A stretch of 64,000 nt of DNA. Origin: Gehongia tenuis (lineage in GTDB: Bacteria > Bacillota > Clostridia > Christensenellales > NSJ-53). The stretch covers positions 62,001 through 126,000 of the forward strand of contig NZ_JACRSR010000002.1 in the NCBI RefSeq assembly GCF_014384795.1, read 5' to 3'. A model generated the notes under the pieces. That model made no database searches. It saw only the letters and a list, made by a program, of their open reading frames with translations, and was not told the origin of the DNA. Positions 36,944-44,611 of this stretch are shown here, in pieces (positions within the stretch are counted from its first letter, which is position 1; each line of letters opens with the position of its first letter). Position numbers and translations under genes: made by a program.

Positions 36944-36962
36944 ATTACTGTAATCCTTTACA
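36936..36962. promoter_or_regulatory. two tandem LacI-type operators on the small-RNA promoter
   Basis: TGTAA-TATA-TTACT (36936-36949) and TGTAA-TCCT-TTACA (36949-36962) lie head to tail, 13 bp apart. The half-sites TGTAA/TTACA match the LacI/CcpA type, although neither has the usual central CG. The first covers the -10 and the second the start point, positions where a repressor would block transcription. The divergent regulator gene is the natural candidate to bind. Confidence 0.6.
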
Positions 36963-37078
36963 ATATATATTGCCCCAAGGTGCGAGCTGAGCCAACCAGC
37001 TCGAAAGCGGCGTATGATGAGGGGTCTAGCATGATACGGCGCTTGAAAAAGGCCGCTGATCAGGCAGCGGCCTTTTTT
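36950..37078 (+). ncRNA. predicted structured small RNA of about 130 nt, unknown family
   Basis: A promoter upstream and a strong terminator (GGCCGCTG / CAGCGGCC then six T, 37051-37078) define a short unit with no convincing reading frame. Hairpin 1: 36983-36989 with 36997-37003 (CGAGCTG / CAGCTCG, 7-nt loop). Hairpin 2: 37005-37018 with 37031-37044, stems AAGCG/CGCTT and CGTAT/ATACG plus AT/AT, interrupted by two symmetric G-G mismatches. GGGG in its loop (37021-37024) could pair with CCCC at 36973-36976 to form a pseudoknot. I do not recognise a known RNA family. The terminator may also serve the convergent FlaR-like gene. Confidence 0.6.
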
Positions 37079-37130
37079 ATTGATTCCATGGCCACAAAGC
37101 CGCTCAGGCCGAGTGCGGCTTCATGGTTTT

Positions 37131-37646
37131 TCAAAGGCTCTCTAAAAAGTTTTTGACCTGTCCTCTATTTTTCAACACAACCATTTGGGTATCCCCACGA
37201 TTGGCCAGCATGTCATAGAACTGCTCCCGGTTCCTTTGATCCATCCTCCAAATGGACCTAAAGAAATCAAACTTCTCCTTGGTGAGCCGTTCCGGGCAAT
37301 AGCCCCCCATATCCGGGCGGCTTTTTCCATAGTACCTGATCAGCCGCTTGACGGCGCCGCAGACGCATTGCACTCGGGAAAAGTCCATATAGATCACGGT
37401 GTCACAATACTCCAGCCTCAGTGGAAGGGTGCGTATAATATTGCCGTCAATGACCCAGCGGGGTTTTCTCAGTTCCTCCAGGAGCAGTGCATCAAACTCA
37501 GGTTCCGATACACTTTTCCAGTTATCCCGCCAGTAGAGCGCATCCAAGTGAACCAAAGGCAACCCCAGCCTTTCAGACAGCTCCCGGGCCAGTGTGGTCT
37601 TCCCGCAGCCGTTGCCGCCAATGATCAGTATCCGTTCCAAATTCAT
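37131..37646 (-). CDS. P-loop kinase-like protein, FlaR/topology-modulation family
   Basis: 171 residues from the ATG at 37646; a GTG one codon upstream is possible. Walker A GGNGCGKTTLARELSERL is followed by LVHLDALYWRDNWK and WVIDGNIIRTLPLRLEYCDTVIYMDF. This layout is typical of the small adenylate-kinase-like proteins annotated as DNA topology modulation protein FlaR. The real substrate is not known. A TGATATAAT extended -10 (37677-37669) precedes it. It is convergent with the small RNA. Confidence 0.72.
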   Translation of the reverse strand: MNLERILIIGGNGCGKTTLARELSERLGLPLVHLDALYWRDNWKSVSEPEFDALLLEELRKPRWVIDGNIIRTLPLRLEYCDTVIYMDFSRVQCVCGAVKRLIRYYGKSRPDMGGYCPERLTKEKFDFFRSIWRMDQRNREQFYDMLANRGDTQMVVLKNRGQVKNFLESL

Positions 37647-37718
37647 CACCCATTCTTTGATACCTTTTATTATATCAGCCCGTCAAAGGAAAAAAACCGT
37701 TTGGATCATTTTGTTCAA

Positions 37719-37747
37719 TTGACATCGCTTTAGAATGGTGATATATT
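37719..37747 (+). promoter_or_regulatory. promoter of the T-box operon
   Basis: TTGACA, exact 17-bp spacer and TATATT: close to the housekeeping consensus. It fires into the T-box leader. Confidence 0.75.
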
Positions 37748-37754
37748 GATAAAA

Positions 37755-38010
37755 ACCGTGGACGAGGAAGTTAGGCTGTCAAACGATCTAAAGCGAATCC
37801 GAGATGGTGTGAGTCGGAAAGATGGCGTTTCAGCAAGTGGGCCTCCGAGGGCGAAGCGAAAGGCAGCGAGTAGCTTAGACGCACGGCCGGCGTTATCGGG
37901 CCAGGGGTGTGATGGCACCCTGCAAAGTGGGTAGACTTTGCCAAACAAGGTGGTACCGCAGGTTTAACGCCTGTCCTTGAGCGATTCAAGGATAGGTGTT
38001 TTTTGTTTTT
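37755..38010 (+). ncRNA. T-box leader (tRNA-sensing riboswitch)
   Basis: Stem I spans about 37758-37846: base GGACGAGG with CCUCC, an AGUUA loop-E-like strand and an apical loop with GGUGUGAG. Stem III is GCAAAGT / ACTTTGC (37922-37941). The T-box proper is AAGGTGGTACCGCAGG (37947-37962), followed by the terminator stem 37970-37979 / 37987-37996 and a T-run. The 3' strand of the specifier loop reads AAGUGGG (37835-37841). By the usual layout the specifier is UGG (Trp), but GUG (Val) is one base away, and the bulge UGGU (37951-37954) predicts an A discriminator, which fits tRNA-Val better than tRNA-Trp. The amino acid is therefore unresolved. Confidence 0.9.
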
Positions 38011-38033
38011 CTATGAAGAAAGGCGGGGTGTAC

Positions 38034-38378
38034 ATGGACGATTCATTTACCCTATATGATCTCAAGGTGGAGGTCATCGCTTCCGATAAGCCCATGGTGT
38101 GCAGCCACAAAGTGGGCGATTACTTTCTAGTCATTGGCGAGAATCTGGTTTTCCCGGAGAATCATTCCTTCTCCATGTATGCGCTCGGCGCGCTGCTCCC
38201 TCTTTTGCCTGCAAAGCAGCGAATGCTTCACGAAAACGACTGGATGCTCTCGGACAGCATCATCGCCTGCCCCGATCCAAACTGCGGAGCTCGATTTAAG
38301 ATCACCCGCATCGGCACTCGTAAATTCAGCCATGCCGCCTGTACGGTAGAGGCTATTGGTAAAGGAGAATCATCATGA
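38034..38378 (+). CDS. small TIGR04076-like protein of unknown function
   Basis: 114 residues from the ATG at 38034, spaced correctly behind AAAGGCGGGG; an ATG at 38013 lacks a good site. It reads LYDLKVEVIASDKPMVCSH near the start, a central ENLVFPENHSFSMYALGALLPLLPA and a CPDPNCGARFKITRIG near the end. This matches my memory of the TIGR04076 family, whose members often sit beside aldo/keto reductases. Cysteines at about 22, 81 and 86 might bind a metal. It is the first gene behind the T-box and overlaps the next gene as ATGA. Confidence 0.65.
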   Translation: MDDSFTLYDLKVEVIASDKPMVCSHKVGDYFLVIGENLVFPENHSFSMYALGALLPLLPAKQRMLHENDWMLSDSIIACPDPNCGARFKITRIGTRKFSHAACTVEAIGKGESS

Positions 38379-39418
38379 ACCAGAAATTTGAACTTACTCC
38401 AGGCTACACAATCAACCGCATCATCAACGGCTGCTGGCAGCTGTCTGAGGGGCACAGCCTCACTTGCAAGCTGGATTTCGACGACGTGATGCGCGCCTTC
38501 CATGGACTGGTTGAGCGGGGCTTCACCACCTTTGACTGCGCGGACATCTATACCGGTGCGGAGGAATTCATCGGCGAATTCGTCAAGCAGCTTAAAAATG
38601 GAAGCAGCATATCACCCGACGATATCCAGATTCATACCAAATATGTGCCCGACCTCGATATTCTCCAGGATGTTGATTTTAATTACACGGAAAAGATTAT
38701 TGATCGAAGCCTTCGCCGCCTCAATCGGGATACGCTGGATCTGGTGCAGTTCCATTGGTGGGATTACGATGTTCCCGGCTGTGTGGAAACGGCGGGACAT
38801 CTGTGCCGGCTGCAGGAAAAAGGCAAGATCCGCAATATCGGCGTGACCAACTTTGATACGAAGCATCTGGCGGAACTGGTGGATGCAGGCATTCCCGTGG
38901 TGTCCATTCAGACCCAGTACTCCGTCTTTGACCGCCGTCCGGAAAAAGCCCTTTTGCCTTACTGCAAGGAAAAGCACATTCCCCTTCTGTGCTATGGCAC
39001 CCTGTCCGGTGGTCTTCTGGCCGAACGTTGGATCGGTGCGGCCTCGGCCAATCCGGAAACCCGTTCCCAGGTGAAATACCTCCAAGTGCTGGAGGATTCC
39101 ATGGGTTGGGAGGGCTACCAGGAGCTTTTGCTGATCCTGCAGAGGATCGCCAAGCATCACGATGCAAGCATCGCCCATGTGGCCTCCAAATACATCCTCA
39201 GCCAGAGTGGCGTGGGTGCCGCCATCATTGGCATCCGTAACAGCAAGCATGTGGATTCCAACACCCGCATTTTTGATTTTGATCTGGATGCGAAAGAGAT
39301 GGAAATGATCCGGAACCATCTGGCAAAACACAATATGCTGGAGGGCGAACCCTTTGAGCTGGAGCGCACCGTGGGCTCCAAGTACAGAAACATCATGAAG
39401 ATGAACCTGAACGAATAA
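38375..39418 (+). CDS. aldo/keto reductase in a T-box operon
   Basis: 347 residues, TIM-barrel AKR. The tetrad is visible: Asp and Tyr in FDCADIYTGAEE, Lys in IHTKYVPD and His in LVQFHWWDYD. NADPH-site segments IIGIRNSKHVDSN are at the C-terminal end. It reduces an aldehyde or ketone; substrate unknown. Coupled by ATGA to the TIGR04076-like gene and under the same T-box, so its expression should rise when one aminoacyl-tRNA is short. Confidence 0.85.
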   Translation: MNQKFELTPGYTINRIINGCWQLSEGHSLTCKLDFDDVMRAFHGLVERGFTTFDCADIYTGAEEFIGEFVKQLKNGSSISPDDIQIHTKYVPDLDILQDVDFNYTEKIIDRSLRRLNRDTLDLVQFHWWDYDVPGCVETAGHLCRLQEKGKIRNIGVTNFDTKHLAELVDAGIPVVSIQTQYSVFDRRPEKALLPYCKEKHIPLLCYGTLSGGLLAERWIGAASANPETRSQVKYLQVLEDSMGWEGYQELLLILQRIAKHHDASIAHVASKYILSQSGVGAAIIGIRNSKHVDSNTRIFDFDLDAKEMEMIRNHLAKHNMLEGEPFELERTVGSKYRNIMKMNLNE

Positions 39419-39425
39419 AACAATC

Positions 39426-39462
39426 AAAAAACCCGCTTAGCTGAAGCTAAGCGGGTTTTTTT
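39426..39462. terminator. terminator after the aldo/keto reductase
   Basis: A 12-bp stem ACCCGCTTAGCT / AGCTAAGCGGGT with a tiny loop, an A-run before and seven T after. It also lies just past the 3' end of the convergent tRNA gene and can stop both. Confidence 0.92.
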
Positions 39463-39464
39463 GT

Positions 39465-39541
39465 TGGTCTGGGTGAGAGGAATCGAACCTCCGGCCTCTT
39501 GAACCCCATTCAAGCACGCTACCAAACTGCGCTACACCCAG
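39465..39541 (-). tRNA. tRNA-Pro (anticodon GGG)
   Basis: 77 nt with encoded CCA. Acceptor stem CTGGGTG / CACCCAG, D-arm GCGCAGTTTGGTAGCGT, anticodon stem CTTGA / TCAAG with loop ATGGGGT (anticodon GGG, reads CCC/CCU) and T-arm GGAGGTTCGATTCCTC. Confidence 0.95.
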
Positions 39542-39556
39542 ATAACGAACGTTGTT

Positions 39557-39585
39557 ATTATAGCAAAAGAACAGAGTAATTGCAA
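39557..39585 (-). promoter_or_regulatory. strong promoter of tRNA-Pro
   Basis: TTGCAA, exact 17-bp spacer ending in TGC, then a perfect TATAAT. The extended -10 fits the demands of a stable RNA gene. The first tRNA base is 16 bp after the -10. Confidence 0.8.
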
Positions 39586-39614
39586 GCTGTTTTCACAATT
39601 TGCCATGAAACCGA

Positions 39615-39639
39615 AAAGGTCCACGGGATGTGGACCTTT
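39615..39639 (-). terminator. terminator of spoIVA
   Basis: Stem AAAGGTCCAC / GTGGACCTTT around five bases, ending in a short T-run on the minus strand, directly after the spoIVA stop. Confidence 0.75.
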
Positions 39640-39642
39640 GGT

Positions 39643-41121
39643 TTACAGCAAAATGCAGATCAATCCGCCGCTTCCGTCATTGATGATGCGGGATAGGGTT
39701 TCCTGAATTTTCTGCTGCGCGTCGTCGGGCATGCGCATCAGTTTACCGGACAGCCCTTCCTTCACCAGCTCGTGGAGAGACTTGCCGAACATATCGGTGG
39801 ACCAAATCTTAGCCGGATCATTCTCGAACTCGGACAAAAGATATTTGACCAGCTCTTCGCTCTGCTTCTCCGTACCCACGATGGGCGAGACTTCCGTTTC
39901 GATATCCACGCGGATGAGATGCAGGGAGGGTGCGCTGGCTTTCAGCCGGACCCCAAAACGATTGCCCTGCTTTACCAGCTCCGGTTCATCCAGCACCAGC
40001 TCATCCATGGTGGGCGCGACCAATCCGTAACCGGTCTCCCGGACGCTGTTCAGAGCATCCTTCACTCGATCGTATTCCCGTTTGGCATGGGTTAGCTCCT
40101 TCATCATGGACATGAGTTGATAGTCGTTTTGAATGGGTACGCCGCATTCTTCCTCCAGCACCTTGTAGAAAAGGCCGGGCTGAGCGTCCATGGCGAACTC
40201 GATTCGGCCTTCACCCAGCTCCAGGGAATCGACCTTGGGTTCGGTGAGGCTGTCAATGTCCTGAAACGCGCCGGAGAATGTGGTGTAATCCCGCATCTTG
40301 GTCATGTTGGCAGCCGCATCCCTGAGGGCTTCCATAACCTCTTCAATCAGCCAGTGATCCTCTTTGAGGGCCTGCATCCATTCGGGAATCTCGAGGTGGA
40401 CCTGACGCAGCGGAAACTCAAAGAGTACCTTGCTGAGAATGTCGTCCACATCCCCCTGCTCCATCTCCATAACATTCACCGCCAGCACGGGAACGTCATA
40501 TTTTTCTTCCAGGCCTTCCCGCAGGGTTTCAATGTCGGGGTTCCGCGGATCGGTGGAGTTGAGCACCACCACGAAGGGCTTATTCATCTCCTTGAGTTCG
40601 CCCACCACCCGTTCTTCAGCCTCAATATAGTTGGATCTCGGGATCTCCGAAATGCTGCCGTCGCAGGTCACCACGATTCCGATGGTGGAGTGATCGGTGA
40701 TCACCTTTCGAGTGCCCAGCTCCGCCGCTTCCTCGAAAGGTATATCATGATCGAACCAGGGCGTGCGCACCATGCGGGGTGCGTCGTCCTCTTCGTGTCC
40801 CATGGCTCCCGGCACCAAATAGCCCACACAATCCACCATGCGCATCTTCATGTGCGCACTATCCGAAAGGGAGATTTCCACTGCCTCATTGGGCACAAAT
40901 TTGGGCTGAGTGGTCATGATTGTCTTGCCGGAGCCGCTTTGGGGCAGCTCATCGATGGTGCGCTCCTTGCGATAGGAATTTTCGATGTTGGGCAGCACCA
41001 TCAAATCCATAAAGCGCTTGATAAATGTTGACTTGCCCGTGCGCACCGGGCCCACCACGCCCATGTAGATGTCGCCGTCCGTACGCTCGGCTATGTCTTT
41101 ATAAAGATCATAGGTTTCCAT
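39643..41121 (-). CDS. spoIVA: stage IV sporulation protein A, spore coat morphogenetic ATPase
   Basis: 492 residues from the ATG at 41121 (METYDLYKDIAERT), the same length as B. subtilis SpoIVA; AAGGAGG lies 7 nt upstream. P-loop GVVGPVRTGKSTFIKRFMD near residue 20, then GSGKTIMTTQPKFVPNEAVE. The C-terminus ends GSGGLICILL. The protein polymerises with ATP hydrolysis on the forespore surface as the base of the coat. It is a single gene with a sigma-E-like promoter and its own terminator. Its presence marks the host as an endospore former. Confidence 0.97.
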   Translation of the reverse strand: METYDLYKDIAERTDGDIYMGVVGPVRTGKSTFIKRFMDLMVLPNIENSYRKERTIDELPQSGSGKTIMTTQPKFVPNEAVEISLSDSAHMKMRMVDCVGYLVPGAMGHEEDDAPRMVRTPWFDHDIPFEEAAELGTRKVITDHSTIGIVVTCDGSISEIPRSNYIEAEERVVGELKEMNKPFVVVLNSTDPRNPDIETLREGLEEKYDVPVLAVNVMEMEQGDVDDILSKVLFEFPLRQVHLEIPEWMQALKEDHWLIEEVMEALRDAAANMTKMRDYTTFSGAFQDIDSLTEPKVDSLELGEGRIEFAMDAQPGLFYKVLEEECGVPIQNDYQLMSMMKELTHAKREYDRVKDALNSVRETGYGLVAPTMDELVLDEPELVKQGNRFGVRLKASAPSLHLIRVDIETEVSPIVGTEKQSEELVKYLLSEFENDPAKIWSTDMFGKSLHELVKEGLSGKLMRMPDDAQQKIQETLSRIINDGSGGLICILL

Positions 41122-41164
41122 CTTCTCCCTCCTTACCATTGCATCCCCACATTGGACCAGTACA

Positions 41165-41193
41165 AGTATATGAAGGGCTATGCCAAAACATGA
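41165..41193 (-). promoter_or_regulatory. sigma-E-type promoter of spoIVA
   Basis: TCATGTT (41193-41187), 14-bp spacer and CATATACT (41172-41165). Against the sigma-E consensus KMATATT-N14-CATACAHT this is 6 of 7 and 7 of 8. The spacer is exact, and spoIVA is sigma-E-dependent in Bacillus. Confidence 0.65.
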
Positions 41194-41207
41194 CGTACTT
41201 CTGGGGA

Positions 41208-41240
41208 CAAAAAAAGAACCCCCGCCATTTGGGGGTCCTT
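41208..41240 (-). terminator. terminator of the DUF512-der-plsY operon
   Basis: Minus-strand stem GACCCCC / GGGGGTT followed by seven T, 9 bp after the plsY stop. Confidence 0.85.
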
Positions 41241-41248
41241 CGGATAAT

Positions 41249-41881
41249 TCAGCCTTGTTTAGATTTGCCCGCCTTCTTTTTTAGACTCTCCCAGGTGAAG
41301 CGCTTCTCCTCACCCTTGATCAGCCGCACAATGTTCTGGCGGTGAGAAAACAGTGCCATAGCCGCCACCAGAATAGCGAACACCAAAAAGGGCGTTCCTC
41401 CGTAGCCGGAAATAGCTGCGTAAATGGGCACCGACGCCGCCCCCAGAATGGAGGAAAGGGATACATAGCCGGTAATGAAAAGCAGGATAACCAGCGAAGC
41501 AATAATGATGAGCATGGGAATGGGCATGAGCACCAACAGCGCACCAATGGAAGTGGCGATGCCCTTGCCGCCCTTGAACTTCATAAACACCGGCCAGTTG
41601 TGGCCCACAATGGCGCCCAGGGCGCCCACATAGCCCCCAACCGGGCCCAGCAACCAAGTTCCCACCAGAGCCGCTATGACGCCCTTCAGCGCGTCCATCA
41701 CCAGGGCCAAAAGGCCGTAGCTGATGCCAAACACCCGGGTCATATTGGTGGCACCGGCGTTTCCGCTGCCGTAATTGCGTACATCGTCCTTCAAAAACCA
41801 GCGCCCAAGGAAATAGCTTGACGAAAAACATCCCAGCAAATATGCGCCGATAAAGATCAGCCCATACCCAACATAGGTCAT
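41249..41881 (-). CDS. plsY: glycerol-3-phosphate acyltransferase PlsY
   Basis: 210 residues, five predicted spans. Motifs: NYGSGNAGATNMTRVFG, GHNWPVFMKFKGGKGIATS and the late ALFSHRQNIVRLIKGEE. It transfers an acyl group from acyl phosphate to glycerol-3-phosphate, the first committed step of phospholipid synthesis. Its ATG overlaps the der stop as ATGA, the common der-plsY pairing in Firmicutes. Confidence 0.95.
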   Translation of the reverse strand: MTYVGYGLIFIGAYLLGCFSSSYFLGRWFLKDDVRNYGSGNAGATNMTRVFGISYGLLALVMDALKGVIAALVGTWLLGPVGGYVGALGAIVGHNWPVFMKFKGGKGIATSIGALLVLMPIPMLIIIASLVILLFITGYVSLSSILGAASVPIYAAISGYGGTPFLVFAILVAAMALFSHRQNIVRLIKGEEKRFTWESLKKKAGKSKQG

Positions 41882-43212
41882 CTGCCACCATCCTCCTTGT
41901 TATTTCGTTGCCGCTTCAGAATGCGAATAGGTGTCCCGGAAAAATCAAAAGCCTTACGCAAATGATTCTCCAGATACCGTTCATAGGAAAAATGCATCAA
42001 TTCGGGATCGTTTACAAAAAGTACAAAGGTGGGAGGCCGGGTGCTCACCTGGGTGGCGTAATAGATTTTCAGCCGCCGGCCCTTATCGCTGGGCGGTTCC
42101 ACCACGCTGATGGCATCGTTGATCACATCGTTCAAAACACCGGTTGGAATGCGCTGACGGGTGTTTTCCACCACCCGGTCCGCCTCCTCCAGCACCCTGT
42201 TCACCCGCTGGCCGGTCTTAGCGGAGATGTAGAGGGTGGGTACATAGTTCATGAAAGATAGGTTATTCATGACCCTTTTGCGGTGCTGCTCCAAGGTGCC
42301 CGTTTCCTTATCCACCAGATCCCATTTGTTGACCAGAACCACGGAAGGTTTGCCCTCCTCGTGGACCAGCCCGGCAATCTTCACATCCTGTTCCGTAGCA
42401 TATTCTCTGCCGTCGATTAAAATGAGCGCCACATCACAGCGGCGAATGGCCATGAGAGAGCGGATCACCGAATAGCGCTCAATGGAGGCGTCCTCAATTT
42501 TGGCCTTGCGCCGAATGCCCGCGGTATCGATGATCACATACTTTTTCCCATTTCGCTCAAAGGGTGTATCGATGGCATCCCGGGTGGTGCCCGCGATGTC
42601 GCTGACGATGGAACGCTTCTCGTTCAAAATCATGTTGACCAAGGAGGACTTGCCCACATTGGGCCGTCCCACCACGGCGATATGGATGGCCTCGTCCTCC
42701 TCCTCCAACTCGTCAGGATCCGGAAAATAGGCCACCATGGCGTCCAGAAGATCACCGATCCCAAGGCCCTGGGCCGCGGAGATGGGCATGGGGTCGCCCA
42801 TGCCCAGATCGTAAAAATCGTAGATGGCGTCGTTGCTGGGCCCATCGATCTTGTTGACCACCAGGATCACCGGCTTGCCCGCCCGGCGTAGCATATCCGC
42901 CACATCGTGGTCCGATGATGTCACGCCCTGCCTGCCGTCCACAAAGAAGAGGATGACTTGTGCATTGTCAATGGCGATTTCGGCCTGCATGCGCATGTCC
43001 TGAAAGAGTTCCTCATCGCTTTTGATCTCGATGCCGCCGGTATCCACCAGCGTAAAGGCGTAACGCTGCCATTCCCCATCGGCATAGATGCGGTCACGGG
43101 TCACGCCCGGCGTATCCTCCACAATGGACAGACGCTGCCCAACAATTCGATTAAAAAAGGTGGATTTGCCCACATTAGGCCGTCCCACCACAGCCACCAA
43201 TGGCTTGTTCAT
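41878..43212 (-). CDS. der: ribosome-assembly GTPase Der (EngA)
   Basis: 444 residues. Two GTPase domains with P-loops VVGRPNVGKSTFF (about 8) and VVGRPNVGKSSLV (about 180), DTPG and DTAG switch motifs, NKID and NKWD, and a C-terminal KH-like domain (FVLFVNDPELMHFSYERYL). Essential for 50S subunit maturation. It overlaps the upstream DUF512 gene and downstream plsY by 4 bp each. Confidence 0.97.
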   Translation of the reverse strand: MNKPLVAVVGRPNVGKSTFFNRIVGQRLSIVEDTPGVTRDRIYADGEWQRYAFTLVDTGGIEIKSDEELFQDMRMQAEIAIDNAQVILFFVDGRQGVTSSDHDVADMLRRAGKPVILVVNKIDGPSNDAIYDFYDLGMGDPMPISAAQGLGIGDLLDAMVAYFPDPDELEEEDEAIHIAVVGRPNVGKSSLVNMILNEKRSIVSDIAGTTRDAIDTPFERNGKKYVIIDTAGIRRKAKIEDASIERYSVIRSLMAIRRCDVALILIDGREYATEQDVKIAGLVHEEGKPSVVLVNKWDLVDKETGTLEQHRKRVMNNLSFMNYVPTLYISAKTGQRVNRVLEEADRVVENTRQRIPTGVLNDVINDAISVVEPPSDKGRRLKIYYATQVSTRPPTFVLFVNDPELMHFSYERYLENHLRKAFDFSGTPIRILKRQRNNKEDGGR

Positions 43213-44504
43213 CCGTTCACCTCCCGGGTTATTACCCGAAGAAAATCTTCCCCCAGCTGGGGTACCGGAAACACCGGAATCTGGAGCGCGTTCTCCACGT
43301 CCTCCAGCGTCACATCATCCAAAAATATATCCTCATCGCTGCGAAGCATGCTGTCCGAGATAAAAAGCGCTTCGCCGAGGTCCTCGTCCTTCAGCTGCTC
43401 GATCAAATCGCCGCCGGTCAGAAGGCCGGTCACCGTGATGCTCTCCCCATAGTAGCGGTTTTGAATGCTTTTCACCTTGATCCGCTCCCCGCCGGGAATG
43501 GCGGAAATCAGTTCCCGAATCCAGCCTTCCGCCGCCACACCCGTGGCGATGGTGCGCCGTCCGGGAACCGTGCGGCTTTCCGTTTTCAACGCTTCCAATA
43601 CTTCGCTGCGCATTTTGGCTACCAGGCCCACCCCATTTTCCAGCTGGGGATAATCCTCATAAGCTTCCGGCGGCGGCAGGGTGCGCCCCGCCTTCCAATA
43701 GAGCTCGTCCGCGGGAAATACAAAGCGTGTGCCCAGACGTTTCAGAAGTCTTTCCTGCCATACGCCAATCTGATCCAAAAGTTCGGAGGCCTTTGCCTCG
43801 TCCACCGCCTGAAGGGGATAAAGCCCCTCCCGGAAGCGCGTCATTCCCACCGGCACCACGGCCATGGATACCGATGCCGGATGAAGGCCGGACAGTTCCT
43901 CGATGGTTTGATCCAGCACTTTGCCATCGTTGAGCCCAGGACAGAGCACCACCTGGGCATAGAAGTGCAGATTCGCCTTCGCCAAACGGTTAAGCCGCGG
44001 CAGAATGGGCGCTTCCTTCTTTCTGCCCAGCATGAAGGTCCTGACCTCGGGATCGGTGGCATGAACGGAGATATAGAGGGGAGAAACCTTTCGGCGGAGT
44101 ATCCGCTCAAACTCCAGATTGTTCACATTGGTGAGGGTCACATAGTTGCCCATGATGAGAGACAGCCGCCAGTCATCATCCTTTACGCGCAGGGTGTCGC
44201 GGATCTTTGAGCGGGGGTGTTGATCCACAAAACAGAACACGCAGTGATTCTGGCACCTGCGCACCTCACCCATCAGGTTGTCCTCGAAAATAAGCCCCAG
44301 CGGCTCGTCCTCATCTTTTACGACGGCAAGCTCCAAATCCTGATCCTTGCGCCTAAGCCCAAGGGTCAGCCGGCTTTGACTGCACAGAGCCTCGTAGTCG
44401 ATCACATCCACCACATCCTGACCATCGATGGAAATGAGCTCATCCCCCGGCTCAACACCAAGGCGGCGGGCTAATCTCCCTTTCACTCCCACGATGCGGT
44501 GCAT
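43209..44504 (-). CDS. DUF512 putative radical-SAM protein with PDZ domain
   Basis: 431 residues. The N-terminal 60 residues are PDZ-like (RRLGVEPGDELISIDGQDV). A radical-SAM-type CxxxCxxC follows in RRCQNHCVFCFVDQHP, then a barrel-like middle and a C-terminal DUF512 part (VTGLLTGGDLIEQLKDEDLGE). This is the conserved TIGR03279 type found next to der in Clostridia and cyanobacteria. Function is unknown; the link to der hints at a role in ribosome or translation quality. AAGGAGG precedes the start. Confidence 0.82.
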   Translation of the reverse strand: MHRIVGVKGRLARRLGVEPGDELISIDGQDVVDVIDYEALCSQSRLTLGLRRKDQDLELAVVKDEDEPLGLIFEDNLMGEVRRCQNHCVFCFVDQHPRSKIRDTLRVKDDDWRLSLIMGNYVTLTNVNNLEFERILRRKVSPLYISVHATDPEVRTFMLGRKKEAPILPRLNRLAKANLHFYAQVVLCPGLNDGKVLDQTIEELSGLHPASVSMAVVPVGMTRFREGLYPLQAVDEAKASELLDQIGVWQERLLKRLGTRFVFPADELYWKAGRTLPPPEAYEDYPQLENGVGLVAKMRSEVLEALKTESRTVPGRRTIATGVAAEGWIRELISAIPGGERIKVKSIQNRYYGESITVTGLLTGGDLIEQLKDEDLGEALFISDSMLRSDEDIFLDDVTLEDVENALQIPVFPVPQLGEDFLRVITREVNG

Positions 44505-44533
44505 GGGTTTCCTCCTTAAACTTCAATAGTCTA

Positions 44534-44562
44534 AGATTATCGCGAAACCCGCTTTAAGTCAA
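44534..44562 (-). promoter_or_regulatory. promoter of the DUF512-der-plsY operon
   Basis: TTGACT, exact 17-bp spacer and TAATCT on the minus strand, 30 bp before the start codon. Confidence 0.65.
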
Positions 44563-44573
44563 GGAAAGCAAAG

Positions 44574-44596
44574 GGCGTGCACGATCCGTGCACGCC
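44574..44596 (-). terminator. hairpin after spoIIP
   Basis: A perfect 10-bp stem GGCGTGCACG / CGTGCACGCC with a GAT loop, followed on the minus strand by CTTTGCTTTCC. The T-tract is interrupted, so it could be a weak terminator or a 3' stabiliser. Confidence 0.6.
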
Positions 44597-44611
44597 GTTC
44601 ATTCTATGGTT

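Noticed and set aside
36976..37045. Hammerhead or other self-cleaving ribozyme in the small RNA
   Set aside because: CUGA and GAAA occur near a stem, but the full CUGANGA core and the third stem are missing, so the resemblance is chance.
37031..37154. Short open frame starting inside the small RNA and running through its terminator
   Set aside because: About 40 codons, no ribosome site, and it would be cut by the strong terminator; a 6-codon frame at 37016 is no better.
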